DNA of 64,000 nucleotides from Bryum argenteum. Lineage: Eukaryota > Streptophyta > Bryopsida > Bryales > Bryaceae. Positions 13,144-26,054 of this stretch are shown here, piece by piece (within the stretch, counting starts at the first letter, position 1; the number at the start of each line of letters is the position of its first letter). A program made the translations under genes and the position numbers. The stretch spans positions 14,419,495 to 14,483,494 of the forward strand of contig CM073328.1 in NCBI GenBank assembly GCA_037043015.1. Direction: 5' to 3'. Under the pieces are notes generated by a model that was not told where the DNA came from, did no database searches, and saw only the letters and a program-made list of their open reading frames with translations.

Positions 13144-14539
13144 GGCTACGCGATATGCATGCAGCAGGTGGGCTAGAGATCGACTAGAGTGAAGGTAATT
13201 CTCTTCCTCTACATTCTAAGACTTTGAGATTCGATATTTGTAGCATTCTCTGCAAGATTTATTTTAGGGGTCTGATTTGCTTCGATCGGCTTCACAGTCC
13301 TTGGCGGCGTTTCGTTTTAGTTCTCGTTTCGGTTGATCTTCATCTTCGATCCTCATCTTTTTCAAATGCTTCGACCGGTTGATCTTCTCGGTCGTTTCAT
13401 CATCTCAGCTGCAATTTTTCGTTTCCATGTGCCACTCTGTGCCAAGTCTATCTTTGGCAGAGGTACCGTGTATGATGCACACATGCAAACACACATATAT
13501 AAATAAAATTCTTGACTAGTGCCTAAGAAACATTGTTGAACCTATGCAAAGAATTCAAGTGAATTTGATGTTCCCGTTTGCAAGTGAGTACTACTTTGAT
13601 CATGTATCGTGCATCCACATCCCTATTGCAATATCAGCATCAGTTTTCTAAGCAATGACTGTAATTCGACTTGATACAAGACGGAGGGGCCATTGCAGAG
13701 TGCTTGCATTACCTTACTCATGTAGAAACTATCCTACATGTAATGTTCTTGCAACAAGAATCCCACTACCCTTGCACACAGACAGAGATTGCGTAAAACT
13801 ATCAGCGGATCAATAACAATTCAGACTTTCTCCATACCATTTCATAAACGATGTCTCGAAATATTTCAGTGTCTATATAACACAGACAAAACTGTGATAG
13901 GAAGATACAGAAGTACATTGATAGATAAACTCAAAGAAAGGAACAATCACATCATCACATGAAAGTGAAATGAGTCTGGAAAAACAGACAATACATGCTT
14001 AGAAACTGATCACCTTGGATACCCAACATGCTCCAATTAACAGGAATCCTCTACAGAACCGAGGAAAGATAAACACGTTGACAGCATGAATGCATTGATA
14101 ATGAGGCAAGTGTTATCTACAAAGCACTTACTCGCCAACCAGAGTGAAGTCTTAAAATGTTCCGAATTTCCTCAAAAAGGAGAGTCCATATCTACTTTTT
14201 ATCCATGAACGGAAAGTAAGTAACCCCCATGTACACGTTTATCTACAATAGCATGCTGTCGAATACATCGAAGTGAGAAGCACTTCGAAGAAGAACACCC
14301 GAAATTCAGCAACTTCATGTCCTTCATAAAAATGTACCTATTGTCAGAGAACCAAATTTAGGTCATCACACAATGTTCCAATAATGTTGGAGAATGTACT
14401 CTTTCACATTCTTTGTGCAGAATGCTCCATTTAACATGACATCCTTACCTTCTTTAGCACATTCAGCACATTCTATCTTTTTCGATCAATGCAACAATTC
14501 AATGTTAAGAATCACAACAATGGCGGGGAATAACTGACC
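13144..14539. other. Intergenic between the 145-aa gene and TSPO
   Basis: The first 300 bases would carry the promoter and leader of the minus-strand 145-aa gene; the rest lies downstream of TSPO. AT-rich, no coding signal seen. Confidence 0.5.
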
Positions 14540-15274
14540 TTAAGTAGCAGGAGAAGTAGCAGCAGGCGGCGATCCACCGTCAACAGTAAGATCCCGATTC
14601 AGGTCCCAGAGTCTCCAACTCAAAGCAGTAGCAAACAGCACCCAGGCCAGATACGGCTTCATGAGATTGGCCGCGACTGGACTCACAGGCTGAAAAGCCA
14701 GAATAGTCGCCACAATCGCCACATCCAGCACCAAGATATCATAAAACGCAGCACCCAGTCGATGCGCACCGAAGAAAAGCGCCTGCCATGCGAGGTTCAA
14801 CACCAGCTGAATCGCGTACAGCGTCAATGGCACCGCCTGCTTGGCGAATCCCCCCTCCGCCCACACTAACCAGGAGGCTAGTCCCATTAACGGATAAAGC
14901 AAACTCCATGCACCGCCGAAGATCGGACCGGGTGGTTGCCACTTGGGTTTCTTCAACTCGAAGTACCACTTTTGCAAGGGACTGTTGAAGATCGAGTCTA
15001 CGAACCCCAACACCAAAGGAATGCCGACTGCGATGTACAAACTCACATACCCCGGCGATGTCGGCACATTGATGTTTGCTCTCACCACTCCCGATGCTGA
15101 TTCTCTCCTAGTGCTGCTCGGTGAGAGTTTCAATGAGAGTCCGCCTGAGAGGAAGCTGGAGCTCGAGCTGGGGATGCTGGTGATGGAGCTTCGGGCTATG
15201 GCGAGGCTTGGAGGTCGGAAAACTGGGAGTCTGGTGCATGCTCTTGGTGTCGATGACAATGCTAGCATCGCCAT
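14540..15274 (-). CDS. TSPO: Translocator protein TSPO/MBR family, organelle-targeted
   Basis: Intronless 244-codon gene. Residues 1 to about 68 are Ser/Arg-rich without acidic residues and resemble an organellar targeting extension. The TspO/MBR domain runs from about 74 to 228 with five hydrophobic segments. Family marks seen: KKPKWQPPGPIFGGAWSLLY (108-127), LNLAWQALFFG (159-169) and WRLWDLN (220-226). TSPO proteins bind porphyrins and lipids in outer mitochondrial, plastid or secretory membranes and are stress-responsive in plants. The C-terminal cholesterol-binding (CRAC) pattern of animal TSPO lacks its tyrosine here. The first ATG is used; the second Met (codon 3) would change little. 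Target organelle is not decidable from sequence. Confidence 0.93.
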   Translation of the reverse strand: MAMLALSSTPRACTRLPVFRPPSLAIARSSITSIPSSSSSFLSGGLSLKLSPSSTRRESASGVVRANINVPTSPGYVSLYIAVGIPLVLGFVDSIFNSPLQKWYFELKKPKWQPPGPIFGGAWSLLYPLMGLASWLVWAEGGFAKQAVPLTLYAIQLVLNLAWQALFFGAHRLGAAFYDILVLDVAIVATILAFQPVSPVAANLMKPYLAWVLFATALSWRLWDLNRDLTVDGGSPPAATSPAT

Positions 15275-17077
15275 GGTGACAAAACAGGGAATGTGGGCAA
15301 TCGAAGGGGGGTTGCGAACAAGCAGATTTGCGAAGGAATGTACAGTAGGGGATTATGCATACGGAACATGAAAGGGAGTGAGGGGGGTTGTCATGATTTT
15401 GTTGTTGAATGCAGTGAGTGGGAGTGTGCCATGTGGACGGTGATGTGCAAAAAGTAGTGTGGGGGTACGTGGTGGCGTTTTGAGGCAGGGCAATCTGGAC
15501 TGGGGTGTTGGAGTGCTGCCGTGTGGATGCCATCATTGGTTTACATGCCTTAAACTGTTTACATCATCATCGTCTTTGAAGCGTTCTGCTTACTAACTCT
15601 GGGATTTGGTAAGTACAGTGCCAACAATGTGGGCTCATTTCGAGAATAAAGAAGTGTATGTAAATCTGCGAAAGAGTTGTCAGTTTCTTCTTTCAGTGGT
15701 CCCAGAATGATGACCTTAATGTGTATGTTTCACATGATAGGCATTTAAGGGTTAAACGAACGTACTTTGGAGCTCTAGTGTTAACCCTTTGCGGCCGTAC
15801 AAATGTTCACGTTGTGGACATTATTTGACCATATGAGGATCTTCCCGGCAGTAAATGGTTATGAGTGAACTCTTGTGAATTTTTTTCTAAAATTTGGAAT
15901 TTTGAGTAGGATAATGGCTACTTTTTAAAATAGAATTTCAAAATTATTGACATTCTCTAAAACACAATACTCTTTGTTGAACTTGTTGTGGACATATGGG
16001 CTTGAAGCATGGAAAATTGGCTTGAAAGGAGCATGATTTCTACCGCCCTAGTACATGTGGAGTGTTGAGTACCATTGTATACTGAGTACACGGCCCCATG
16101 TAAAACACCTCATACCACATTTTACCCTTAAAGATGAGTGAGGGCTAAATCGGGTCGATTGGACTTTGGTCAACCTCTGACTTTCTTTGTTTAGATCGCA
16201 TGAAGTTGACAAATGATGGTATTAATTACCTCCTATCCTCAAAGGGGGAGGGGCAACAATGCATGAGGGACCCCACATGAGAGTGGAAGTGCATGGACAA
16301 AATAAGATGTACTTCCATGGTTTGGTCAAACTAATTTTCTATTGGTGTTTTGCGTGGGTAGAGTTTTTTTGTCCCGTTATATCACTAAGTACACCAAGGG
16401 TTAAGTCTGGTGTAGTGTAGTGGTTTATTCAACCATGTTTTCTACTAATGATACCAAGGCCATAGCTTTGTGGTCAATGAACCCACATACCTTCCTTTTT
16501 GATCATAGGACAAACAACCAAAACCAACCCTTGTGAACAAGAGCCTTCAATGTTCTCTCGGGAACTCTTGGAACTTTTCTATAACGTGCAGCTTGACTGT
16601 CAATAATTGCATCAACCTTGAGATTCCCTATTTTGATTGGCCAAGCTATCATTATGTATTTTGGAGAATTAAACTCAAATCTATTTTTATCAGTAAAATA
16701 ATCAGATATCTGCTGAAATATGATTGGTTGAAATATGATTTCAAAGATAGGACTTTTCAGATTGGTATGATCGGACAAGAAAGAGACGACTTTGTTTGCT
16801 CTACAACAAAGTCCAGGGGCAAAACTTTTTAAGACCAAGTCAAGCAAGCTACATCACACGACTTAGTAAAGCAAGTAACTTGAGTTTCAACATAAAAATG
16901 TCAATGATATTTCTGAACATCAAGTCTACAAAGGGCGAGTGATTGTTCTCAATTTTTTTGAATACAAACCGCTACTTAGAAACCAACCAAAACTGTAGAA
17001 ACATTTTACATCATCTAGTCTTACAGGCAACAAAGCAAAACGCTATACATGCGAACAATGCATTTGTACACTACATT
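15275..17077. other. Intergenic between TSPO and EGY3
   Basis: The first few hundred bases are upstream of TSPO. TTAACCC at 15781 and GGGTTAA ending at 16404 bracket 616 bp, but the ends pair over only about five bases. ORFs at 16500-16850 on both strands overlap each other and look random. Confidence 0.45.
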
Positions 17078-20000
17078 TTAGAAGTCGTCTCCTCGGAAGA
17101 ACGGAGGAGTGTAGAAGGCACTGGGAAAAGTACCAGCACTGTTAGGGAACAGGGTCAAGAAACAAATGACGGCGAGTGCAATGGCCCAGATCTTCCGCTC
17201 GTTGCCCAGCTGCGTGATCTCGTCTTGTGCGGGAAGCTCCTCACCACCTCGGAAGAATGTTGCAATGAAGCCCCACACTAGACTAAGCACGCTCCCCGTG
17301 ATGCCGCCGAAGCCCAGGCCCAGGGAGGTGAAGAAGGAGAGACGGCCTGCTACACGACGATCTAGCACCGCTTGTGCTATGCGCCCTCCTTCCAACCGCC
17401 CTGATGGCAACATGTTTAGCGAGGTCACCACAATACCTGCAAGCAAACCACCATAGAGCATAATAAGTGCATGAACTCACCACTTGGAGTCTCAAATTTA
17501 CAGCCTCAAAGATGTCAAGTATATCATACTACAAATTGTTGTAAGAATGTCCTTCATGATGTTCTGTGAGAAACATTCCACTGACTTGAGAACGTCTATA
17601 GTATGAATACATCGACTCACAAACCCATTTAGCAAGATATGAATACTGCTCTATAAAAATGGGAATAGTGGTACACTGTCTTCTATTTTGAATTGTTGTA
17701 TAAGAGAGAATGCGAACACAATTCTTCTATGAGAATGTACTCTAGCATATTCAGTATAACGTCTATGAAACTTAAGGTCTAGGTGGCCTTCAATTAGCGA
17801 GGTATGGCTTGGCTACGACTATTTATGGATATATGGATACATTTGCATGATGGCGATATTCGTTCTTTTGAACTACACATACACTTCTCTCTAAAAACAC
17901 TTCTCTCTAAAAAAGACTGCAAGAAATCTCAATGTAGTGAAAATTGCCCTTTTGTTGGTTAGAATGACGAGATGAACACTAGGTTTAGACAGTATTGATG
18001 AGAGAGGGTGGTGCATACCCAGTAGGCCAGCGAACGCAAGAGGGTCAATGGGAACACCAAGTCCAGGAACAGCCTGAGGAAGCACGTTACCAAGCTCGTC
18101 GGTGTAAGGTCCGATCACGTACTGTACGAACGAGAGAAGAGGGTTGTTGAAGAAAAACTGCGGACGAATGTACCTGAAATAACACAAACACCACACTGAA
18201 TGAGTTCCAAGCTCCGATAAGCGAGAGGTAATAAGCACTGTAAGAGAATGGTAACGGAAGCGTACAAGGCATTGTCACCGCCGTTCCAGCTCTGGTCGAG
18301 TAAGAAGGCTGAAACTGCTAAGGTTAATGACGCCAGATACGAGCTCGTGATGCGCGTCGCCGCAATATCGAACAATGCCTTCTTGCTTGGTAAAAGTGAT
18401 TCGTAGTTGTTGACTACGCCCAAACAACCTGTCCAGTTTGATGGGATCATGAATGTCGGACTCAGCTTCACTCCATACTTCGATGCCACAACACGCGTAG
18501 CTATCTGAGCAAAGGCAACACACAAAAAGGTTACAGAAGACGAACCAGAAAGCCACAAACCATAACTCTACTCAGAATCCAAAGGACCAGTTACTTATGA
18601 TCCTACAGTACAGAATTGATTGATACTAATGTTAGCAAGTAATGAGCACAAAAGATGATCCCTTTCTTTGTTCAGGACGAAAACCTGAATTTCGTTATAT
18701 TGGGAATGTTTGATGTGCCACTCTGATGTAGAAACATGTGAAGTGAGACTGATTACGTTGTTATGTGCAAAAGCTTCATGAGCTACATAAACAGCAGTAG
18801 TTTCTCACTTTCTCCTCTGATCTCCACTATCCACTTGGTCATTTTCCATGATGAACCGCCATTCTAATGAAACTGAGGTTCAAATCAGATGGAGCATCAA
18901 AAAGTGGTGAGAATTTAAGCAAGCATACCTCGGAGGTGCCAAAGATGGCGAGGTATCCGGTGAAGAGAGGGAGGACACGGCTGACATAGTCATCGTAAGT
19001 AGCACCAGGAGTGAGGAAGAAGCCACTCATGATGCTGATGGTGCCGAATGTGGTGAGACCCAGCAACACTGCACTCGCATAGCCTGTTAGAGTGCTCAAA
19101 TTCTGCGACTCCAGCTGCAGATCGATCTCCGCTTTCGGTTGCACCACACAAACCTGCAACAAAGCAATGATTCCTCGCTTAGAACCAGACCTTTAAAAGC
19201 AACAAAAACAATGATTCCTCGTTTAAAACCCGACCTTCGGAAGAAACTTAAGCAAGAAAAACGGCAGCAGAAAGATCTCATCACCATGTTCGTTAAGTTT
19301 GAACTTTCACACGTCTCATTTGTTCCAAGCTATTCATCAGAGCAAACACTATTGTTCCTCCATCCCGCAGTCTTTGGAGATTCGTGCAATAAATTATGGC
19401 AAGCACTAGTTATATGCAAAATTATCAATCGAAGTTTCAAAAACCTCCCAACTATCCTGTGCATGGCCAACGTACTTGTTTTGTTTCATCGTTCACGGTT
19501 TCTTCCATGAACCAAAGATCTACTTCTCGTCCACACGCCTGCGCTATCTTCGCCTCTAATTTGGGCTTCACTTCCTCCAATGGCCTCCGCAAATTGCCTA
19601 TCACTATGCCTCCATCTCCCATTCGCCGCACATCGTTCGCATAGAATGTGTCGATCCCAAAACAACTCTTCACCTGCACCCACAATGCTACAGAATAAGG
19701 TCTCACAACTTCAATACCAGCAATAAAAGGATAATTCAGAGGATGTTTCTTACCTTGCTCAAATCCAATGCAATGAAAGTCTTTTCAGCTTTATCGAGTC
19801 GTTCCTTCTCTGCCTCCAACGACCTCCTGCTCACAACCGAAAGCCCAATAAATCAACAACCATCAAAATAAGTACATTGGCTATATACTGTACACAAAGA
19901 TACCGATGATCAATTAAAGAGAAGATTGAATGGGCAGAGATGAGGACCTGACGAAGAAGTTGATAGCGTTTCGGAAGAAATTGTCTTGTTCCTGGTTATT

Positions 20001-20533
20001 GAGATCTTTCAGCCTCTCCTCAGCCCGCTTCTTCTCAAGCTTCAAAGCAGATTCGATCGACGGGCTGCTCATGAACTTCTTGAAGTCTTCATCGAGTCGC
20101 CAGTCTCGCTCTTGCTTCTTCTCCACTACCTCCTCCTTCTTTGGCTCCTCCACTTTCACCTCGACTTTCGTTTCTGCAATACCACTCATATAAGTCTGGA
20201 GAGACTTTCAATTGTAATGGAAGAGGGAGTTAAGATCTGGCATTACCTTGTGGTTGGGAGTTTTTCTTGTCGTCCTTGACTTCGGCTCTTGCAAGAAGAC
20301 GGTCGATGCGGCGGGCTTTCAAAGGGCTGAACTGCAAGTTTAGCTGTTGTCCCCAGACCTGCAATCAATCAACCACTCTCAATACATACCAGGAAAAAGA
20401 GCTCAGAATCTTGGGGTTTTGATGCTCAACCAGTGTTTACCTGAGAGGGACGAGATGATGCTACAACGGAGCTCTGCTTCTGATGTGTAGAGAGCTTGGC
20501 CGAAGTGAGTGATTGCAATGCCATTGACGCCAT
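17078..20533 (-). CDS. EGY3: EGY3-type S2P-like membrane protein, chloroplast, protease-inactive
   Basis: Nine exons on the minus strand: 20533-20441, 20358-20247, 20173-19948, 19826-19754, 19673-19476, 19153-18929, 18504-18266, 18173-18019 and 17436-17078. They sum to 1,680 nt, 559 aa, close to EGY3 of other plants. Order: Ser/Thr-rich transit peptide; Glu/Lys-rich stretch (EEPKKEEVVEKKQERDW); the soluble GIDTFYANDVRRMGDGG domain; then six or more membrane segments. The site where active S2P proteases carry HExxH reads TSEVIATR (about 306-313), so the zinc ligands are absent. The second motif is NMLPSGRLEGGR rather than one containing NxxPxxxLDG. PSNWTGCLGVVNNYESLLP and IRPQFFFNNPLLSF identify EGY3 rather than EGY1/2. 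EGY3 is heat-inducible in Arabidopsis and linked to chloroplast stress responses. The ATG at 20533 was chosen over upstream in-frame Mets because it begins a typical transit peptide. Confidence 0.94.
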
Positions 20534-22288
20534 TGTGTACGCTTTTACCTCTGAACAAGAAAATTCATATAGGTTATCAACATGAGCCTGTGGCAACGCC
20601 ATTGATGCCTTCACCACCAATGATCTAAAATCAATTTCCAGCGCGAGGGACTAACATTCATAGGCTTCTCGTAGATTGATAAAGAAAGCATCGCTCAAGC
20701 AGTGCTCAAAAACCCTCGACTCCAAATTGCAGTAATCCACAGCCAAAAATCTCAACAAACTCAAGAACAACGAGCAAGCAGACTTCGGACGATGGCTTCG
20801 TGAAATTAGAGCAAGCAGAGGTAGTAATTTCGAAAATTTGGCAAAGTTATCTCAATCAACTAAAACACGAGCAATGAACCTCACCTTCGACAATTGAACT
20901 AGAGTGATCGAACATGAAAACAAGACATCCAAGAACAACGATCAAGCACCTTCTCGACAAACAGAGCGAGCAGAAACCATCAAAATTCTGAACGGAAAGC
21001 ATCAATAAGCCTTATCCACAAAACCCAACCACCTCAAGCAATGGCCTGCGTCCTCCCATTCTCACCTTCGACGATTGAATAAGCTCAAGAGTCTACAATC
21101 AATCGGTAGGTGGAATTCCCGAAGATAGATAGAAACTCCGGTCCTTTCTAATGGGCCGGCGTGAATGAAGTGTCCGTTCGTAATGCTAGTATCCCGATGG
21201 CCACCGGACAAGGGGAAATTAGAACAATACTACTTCCCCTCTCGAGGGTGGACACTATAACTACGCTAGTTCTAGCCTAGTGCCTTGAAGAGGCTTGAGG
21301 AATTCCCGAACAAGAAGCTTAAGAACCCCGATGAAGCAAACTCGCAATAGACAGAGCAAGCAGATATTTCGAACGTTTACTGTTAACAAGTGGCACCCAC
21401 GTTCAAAATTGGGGGGAGGGGGGGGAGGGAGCTACCTTAATCAATGGCGTGCGCCCGGAACACGAGCAATGTACCGATTGAATAATCTTCCTGTAGAGTA
21501 TGATCCTTCAGAAGAATATGGTGAGGATTGCTTCGAAATTAGCAGCACGCACAATGAGGAACCAAATACGGAGCGATATCATTCAATAAGAGGGAGGGGA
21601 ATGGAATGGTGATGCGATGAGTGGAGGGGCGCCCACTTGGCAGCATGCAAGCGCGACTTGCTGGCACTAATACAACATGCTGCTTTGCTTTCAAAAGCTT
21701 CGACGAGCCATCGATCGAGAGCGAGTGGTTTGGCTTATCTGGAACTGGGGTGGGGATTCTCGAGGCTTCTCCGACGCCCACTTGGACGCCATAGCCATGC
21801 ACTCCACGAAGCTCCACTGCAATTCGGAAGACTTCGTTAAAACCATTTGTTTATTGCAATTATGAAGCTGAAAAGAATAGGAACATTTGTGTGAAAACCT
21901 CTCTTCTTCGGTAAACCATCATTTTCTTACCTCCAATTACTCCTTTTCCATGCTTTCACCTCTTTTGTGATATATTTTGAAACATGTGATTGTAGAATCT
22001 AGCGCCTAACTTATATATCTTTATGTATGCTTTAAATTTGTCACCCTATGTGAGATTATAATGTTCAATGTTGACTCCTGTATGATTTGACTTATTTGTA
22101 GTAAAAGTGATAGATTCTGAGAAAAAGTGTCATACATGAAAACAAAGGTAGAGTTTTCTGATCTCAATTGTACAATCTTGTAGTAAACATATTGAACATC
22201 ACGTGGGTCAAAATTTGAATCATAAAGTTTTATAGATTGCAAGATCATAATTAACCGATTAGTACTCAAAAACATCACAATATCTAAA
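20534..22288. other. Intergenic upstream of EGY3
   Basis: It contains the EGY3 promoter and leader region, a GC-richer patch at 21290-21840 with overlapping ORFs on both strands and no recognisable motif, and a G-rich run at 21412-21428. Only scattered GAAnnTTC pairs occur near the EGY3 start, so no heat-shock element is called. Confidence 0.45.
21130..21295 (+). repeat. Interspersed repeat, copy 1
   Basis: The segment with CCGGTCCTTTCTAATGGGCC and GAATGAAGTGTCCGTTCGTAA is related, in reverse orientation, to 38555-38710. It looks like a fragment of a dispersed mobile element of unknown class. Confidence 0.55.
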
Positions 22289-22312
22289 CATTTTCACTTT
22301 AAGTGAAAATGC
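22289..22312. repeat. Short near-perfect palindrome
   Basis: CATTTTCACTTT followed by AAGTGAAAATG forms an 11-bp-arm palindrome around a single central base. It is isolated, and a function is not indicated. Confidence 0.6.
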
Positions 22313-22919
22313 TACCAATTGACTTATTGCAATGAGAAATTTACCAACTACGAAGTTGTTCAGTTTAATCTCAATGACACCTTTGCCTGGAAAACATTCT
22401 TAAAAATAATAATTTTAGGCTCAAATGATAGCCTTGCACTGGTGAAAATTAACTTAAAGTTTACAAAGAAAAAAAAAGTCCAGAACTAGACCCCCTTGCA
22501 CTGATATGCACGCCATGTCTTCCTCACACCTTGGATGAGTTAAAGATTTCTTCCACTATAACTAGAGTCATATTAGAGTCCGAATTCCAACAGTGGATGA
22601 AGAAGAAACAACTTCTCAAAAAACCATGCTTTTTTTCTTCTAGAGTTCAATATACAAACATCAGTGCATATCCATTACCTAAACTATATAATTAAAAAAA
22701 AAATTCAACTGCAAAGTTGTTGGATTTCATTTTGAAGACATACTTATGCAAAAAAGTGTCAAGAAAGAGTGAATTGAATTTTACATAATGGGCTCGCATT
22801 GGAAAAATATGGCCCATGTTTGACAACCCAAAAATAAGAGCTACCTTTACTAAAATGCTTGCCATAAACTTATAGTTTCTTGTATGGATCTGCAATACTT
22901 ATCACACAAACTAGAGGAG

Positions 22920-23100
22920 ATTTGGGACCTAAAGTGAGTGATTCATCCAAAAATAGACTCTCAATGGAGAAATTATGGCTCTTCAAAGTTGTTGCCTTCC
23001 TTCCAAAATGTCGTGTGTCGAAATCGACACGTTCAGGGATTAACACCCTAGTTGCAAAATGATTTCTAGGATCTAGATTCTATGAAGATATGGGATATGC
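22920..23100 (+). repeat. Dispersed repeat also present at 34125-34290
   Basis: Both copies share GAAATTATGGCTCTTCAAAG, GTTGTTGCCTTCC and a closing TTCTATGAAGATAT, with divergence of perhaps a quarter. Likely fragments of the same mobile element family. Confidence 0.65.
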
Positions 23101-23309
23101 AATCAATATGCAAGTTCCCTGCTTCTCACTTCTCTATGTTGTTTAAGATTTGTAGCATGTGCTCCGTTCCCTCGTTCCATTGTTCCCACTTCCCCCTCTT
23201 CTACTATGGTTCCCCATTCTCCATTTTTTTCATACTGGTTCTCTACCTCCAAACTTTCGTTCATGGTTCCGATCTTTTGTTCCTAGTTCCCCATCCCCAA
23301 AATTCCCTT

Positions 23310-23520
23310 ATTGGTTCTCATCATTTGTTCCTGGTTTTCATTATTCATTCCTAATTTCCATTAGTCATTCCTAATTTCCATTAGTCATTCCTAGTTCTCA
23401 TTATTTGTTCATAGTTCCCATCATTCATTCCTAGTTCCCATTAGTCATTCTTAGTTCTAATTATTTGTTCCTAGTTTCCATCCTTCGTTCTCAGTTCTCA
23501 TCCTTTGTTTCTTCTTCCTA
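23310..23520 (+). repeat. Minisatellite of CATTCCTAGTTCCCATTAGT type
   Basis: Roughly ten degenerate copies of a 20-23-bp unit alternating TTCCTAGTTCCCAT with TAGTCAT or TATTTGT. Strand-asymmetric pyrimidine-rich DNA; no coding role seen. Confidence 0.75.
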
Positions 23521-25020
23521 AATGCCCTCCGATGTTTCCTTCATCCCCTTCACTTCTTCTTTGCTCCCATTTTCATATTTCATATTCCTTGTTCCTTTGC
23601 CTCCTTGTTATATTCTTAACATCTGATAAACTCTTATTAACAATCAAATACCGTGTTATTTTATATAGAGAGATTCGAAATGCATGCTTAGTTGAATGGT
23701 GCACATAAAAACTTTACATTTTCTAGAATTTGCATGGAATCTTAAAAATTTTACCACACTCTTCTCTACAAAGACTTGATGCCTAAGAGCATGTTAAAAG
23801 TAATTAAATGAGATTACTCTCTCACTTACGTCTCTCTTATGAACCTCTTGGCCGGAACCCGGATTCCCATAGGAATACTCTATTTTTGTAAATGTCATCT
23901 CTTTATCACTATTTGAGAAAGGTTTGCAAAAAAAAAAAAAAAAAAAAAAAAAAAAGAAAAGAAATAAAACTCTCAAGAAAAAAAGAAAAATAGAAAAGAA
24001 AAGAAGAAGAAGAAAAAAGTTTCTAGAATCTCCTTGCTGATATGCATTCAAAGAAATACTTATATTTTCCATAGACTTTATGAAGAGATGCAATTAACTT
24101 TTTGAAGTTGTTCTTGGGAATCTTTTGAATCTCGAGGCTTTGCGGAGAGGTTCATACATCCATTTAATTTTTTTATCCCTAGTTAGAAATAAAAAATAAT
24201 TAATATATTCTAAATATGTCAAATTCATATTATTTGGAGAACATATTTGTTCCATAAAATGTTAATAGAAGATTTTCTCATACTCATATGAAAAGAAAAG
24301 AGGAACCAAAAATCCTCATAATCATAATTTCAAGAGATAAAATAAATAATAAGAATTAAAGAAGTGTCAGATTGCCATGAGCACAAAAAATTCTTGAGTT
24401 CCACTTCCCTTCCCCTTAGAAGCGGTTATAAGTGATGCAAAGCCAATAAGATTTAAAATGAGAGCTACCATCAATCAATAACAAACCGACTAAATTCAAA
24501 ATTGCATCATTAAATAGAGATTATTTGAAGTTGCTACGTAACAACTTTATTGTAAGGAAATAATTGAAAATATCTAAAACTTGAAAAGCCGCAAAAGTGT
24601 TGCTTTATAATAGGCTCTTGATAATAGGGTTTCAAGAAGGTTATTTGGCTGTCCTTTGTTGCACCTTTAGATGTTACCAAGTCTAATGCAAGAGAAAGTG
24701 TGATTTAGATGACTCTTGGAGATTAAGTAGTGCAATATGATGTGATCTCAGGTCCATTCACAACTCGGATCCTTGGAAGTATATTAGCATCTACTGGTTG
24801 ACATAGTTTGGTTGTTGTCCTTGGAAAAGCTCCCTATGGAGGTGTGTTTAGATCAAATTTAGCTCTTGAACTGAGTTTTTGTATGAAGCCATGAAGCTAT
24901 ATAGAATGATAAAGTTTCTCTCATGGCAAAAAGGAAAAGCTTATGTTCTTTTTATAATATTACTCTAAACAACATTTTTAGATACATTTTCGTACTAATG
25001 ATGGATTATTGAATCAAGTA

Positions 25021-25934
25021 TTAACCCCTAAACGACCAAGGTCGTCTAAGGAGATTTGTGATTTCAGGCAGTCTATATGAAGATGTTAAAAGTAATATTT
25101 TTGCCTATGATGTTCCCTACACTACAAGGTGTATGTAGAAATTTTTTCAAAGTCAAACTCCACCTTTGGAGTTTTTAAACACAAATTTTTGTTTTCAACC
25201 TTGGGGACAACAAAAAAAAACTTTTTATTTTTACCTTTATTTCTAGTTTTGTTTTTTGAAATCTTTTCTTGATTGATTTTGTACTTAGGTTTCCAAGTGA
25301 CTCAAGTTGAAAATTTTACCAATCCCACAATGTCACCCTTCAGAAATTACAAGAGCTAGATTCAAAGTGTTCTATGATATTACAAATTTTTCTTTCAAAA
25401 TTTGCCAAAATTTGAGATTTTGGAGTTTTTTGAAATTATTTTGTCTTGAAATTCACAAACTCAAGAAGGAATATACTCGTTCATTTTCCCCCTAAATCAT
25501 ATACAATAAATGTGTTACATGTTTTACCAAATCCTTGATTTCTACCTTCTTCTAATAATAAATTGCATGAAGGTTCAAAAAGCAAAATGAGTGTCTAAAA
25601 TTTTGCATGGGGCATGCTCAATTTAGTTGTATACATAGAAAAATATGACCTAGATGTTTAAGGTAATGAGCATCACGTTTTCTTTCGCACAAAGTGGACT
25701 ATGTTTGCTAAAAAAAAATTGCATCAACTTTGAATGCTATGATCTTACAAATGGCAAAGATCCAACGGTTGATATTTTAGCCACTACCTCTAATGGTATT
25801 TTTTTTTAAGATCATACAGTTGAAAGTTTCAAAATGTGTAAAAAAATAATTTCATACTCCAAAGTTTACAAGGTGGTATTTAATTGCAATTTTGGAGTGG
25901 AGCTCACAAAACACCATGGTCGTTTAAGGGTTAA
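25021..25934. mobile_element. TTAA-flanked inverted-repeat element, family A (906 bp)
   Basis: TTAA at 25021-25024 and 25931-25934 flank the unit. Left end CCCCTAAACGACCAAGG and right end (other strand) CCCTTAAACGACCATGG match over about 17 bases with two changes. The interior has GATCCAACGGTTGATATTTT and a later AAGATCATACAGTTGAAA, shared with the family A copies. There is no transposase ORF, so it is non-autonomous. The largest family member in the window. Confidence 0.8.
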
Positions 25935-26054
25935 TGACTTTCTTACTTTCAGCATAACATCAATTTTGGAATTCATCTTGGACTTTTTGTTTTTTGTAAT
26001 AGGGTAGCAAAAGACTCTAACAATCACCATGTACGTGACCTTTTTGGAGGCTTG

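Larger units (their letters stand above)
22313..25020. other. AT-rich repeat-laden intergenic DNA
   Basis: No gene seen. It includes a dispersed repeat (22920-23100), a pyrimidine-rich minisatellite (23310-23520), a 28-base A run at 23928-23955 and the adjoining A/G-rich tract to about 24020. Confidence 0.5.

Noticed and set aside
15781..16404. TTAACCC...GGGTTAA pair 616 bp apart, like the MITEs
   Set aside because: The ends pair over only about five bases and the interior matches none of the other copies; could be chance.
20534..20900. Heat-shock element in the EGY3 promoter
   Set aside because: Only isolated GAAnnTTC pairs are present; no three-unit phased site.
21295..21840. Overlapping ORFs on both strands in a GC-richer patch
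   Set aside because: No motif, no splice logic and equal openness on both strands.
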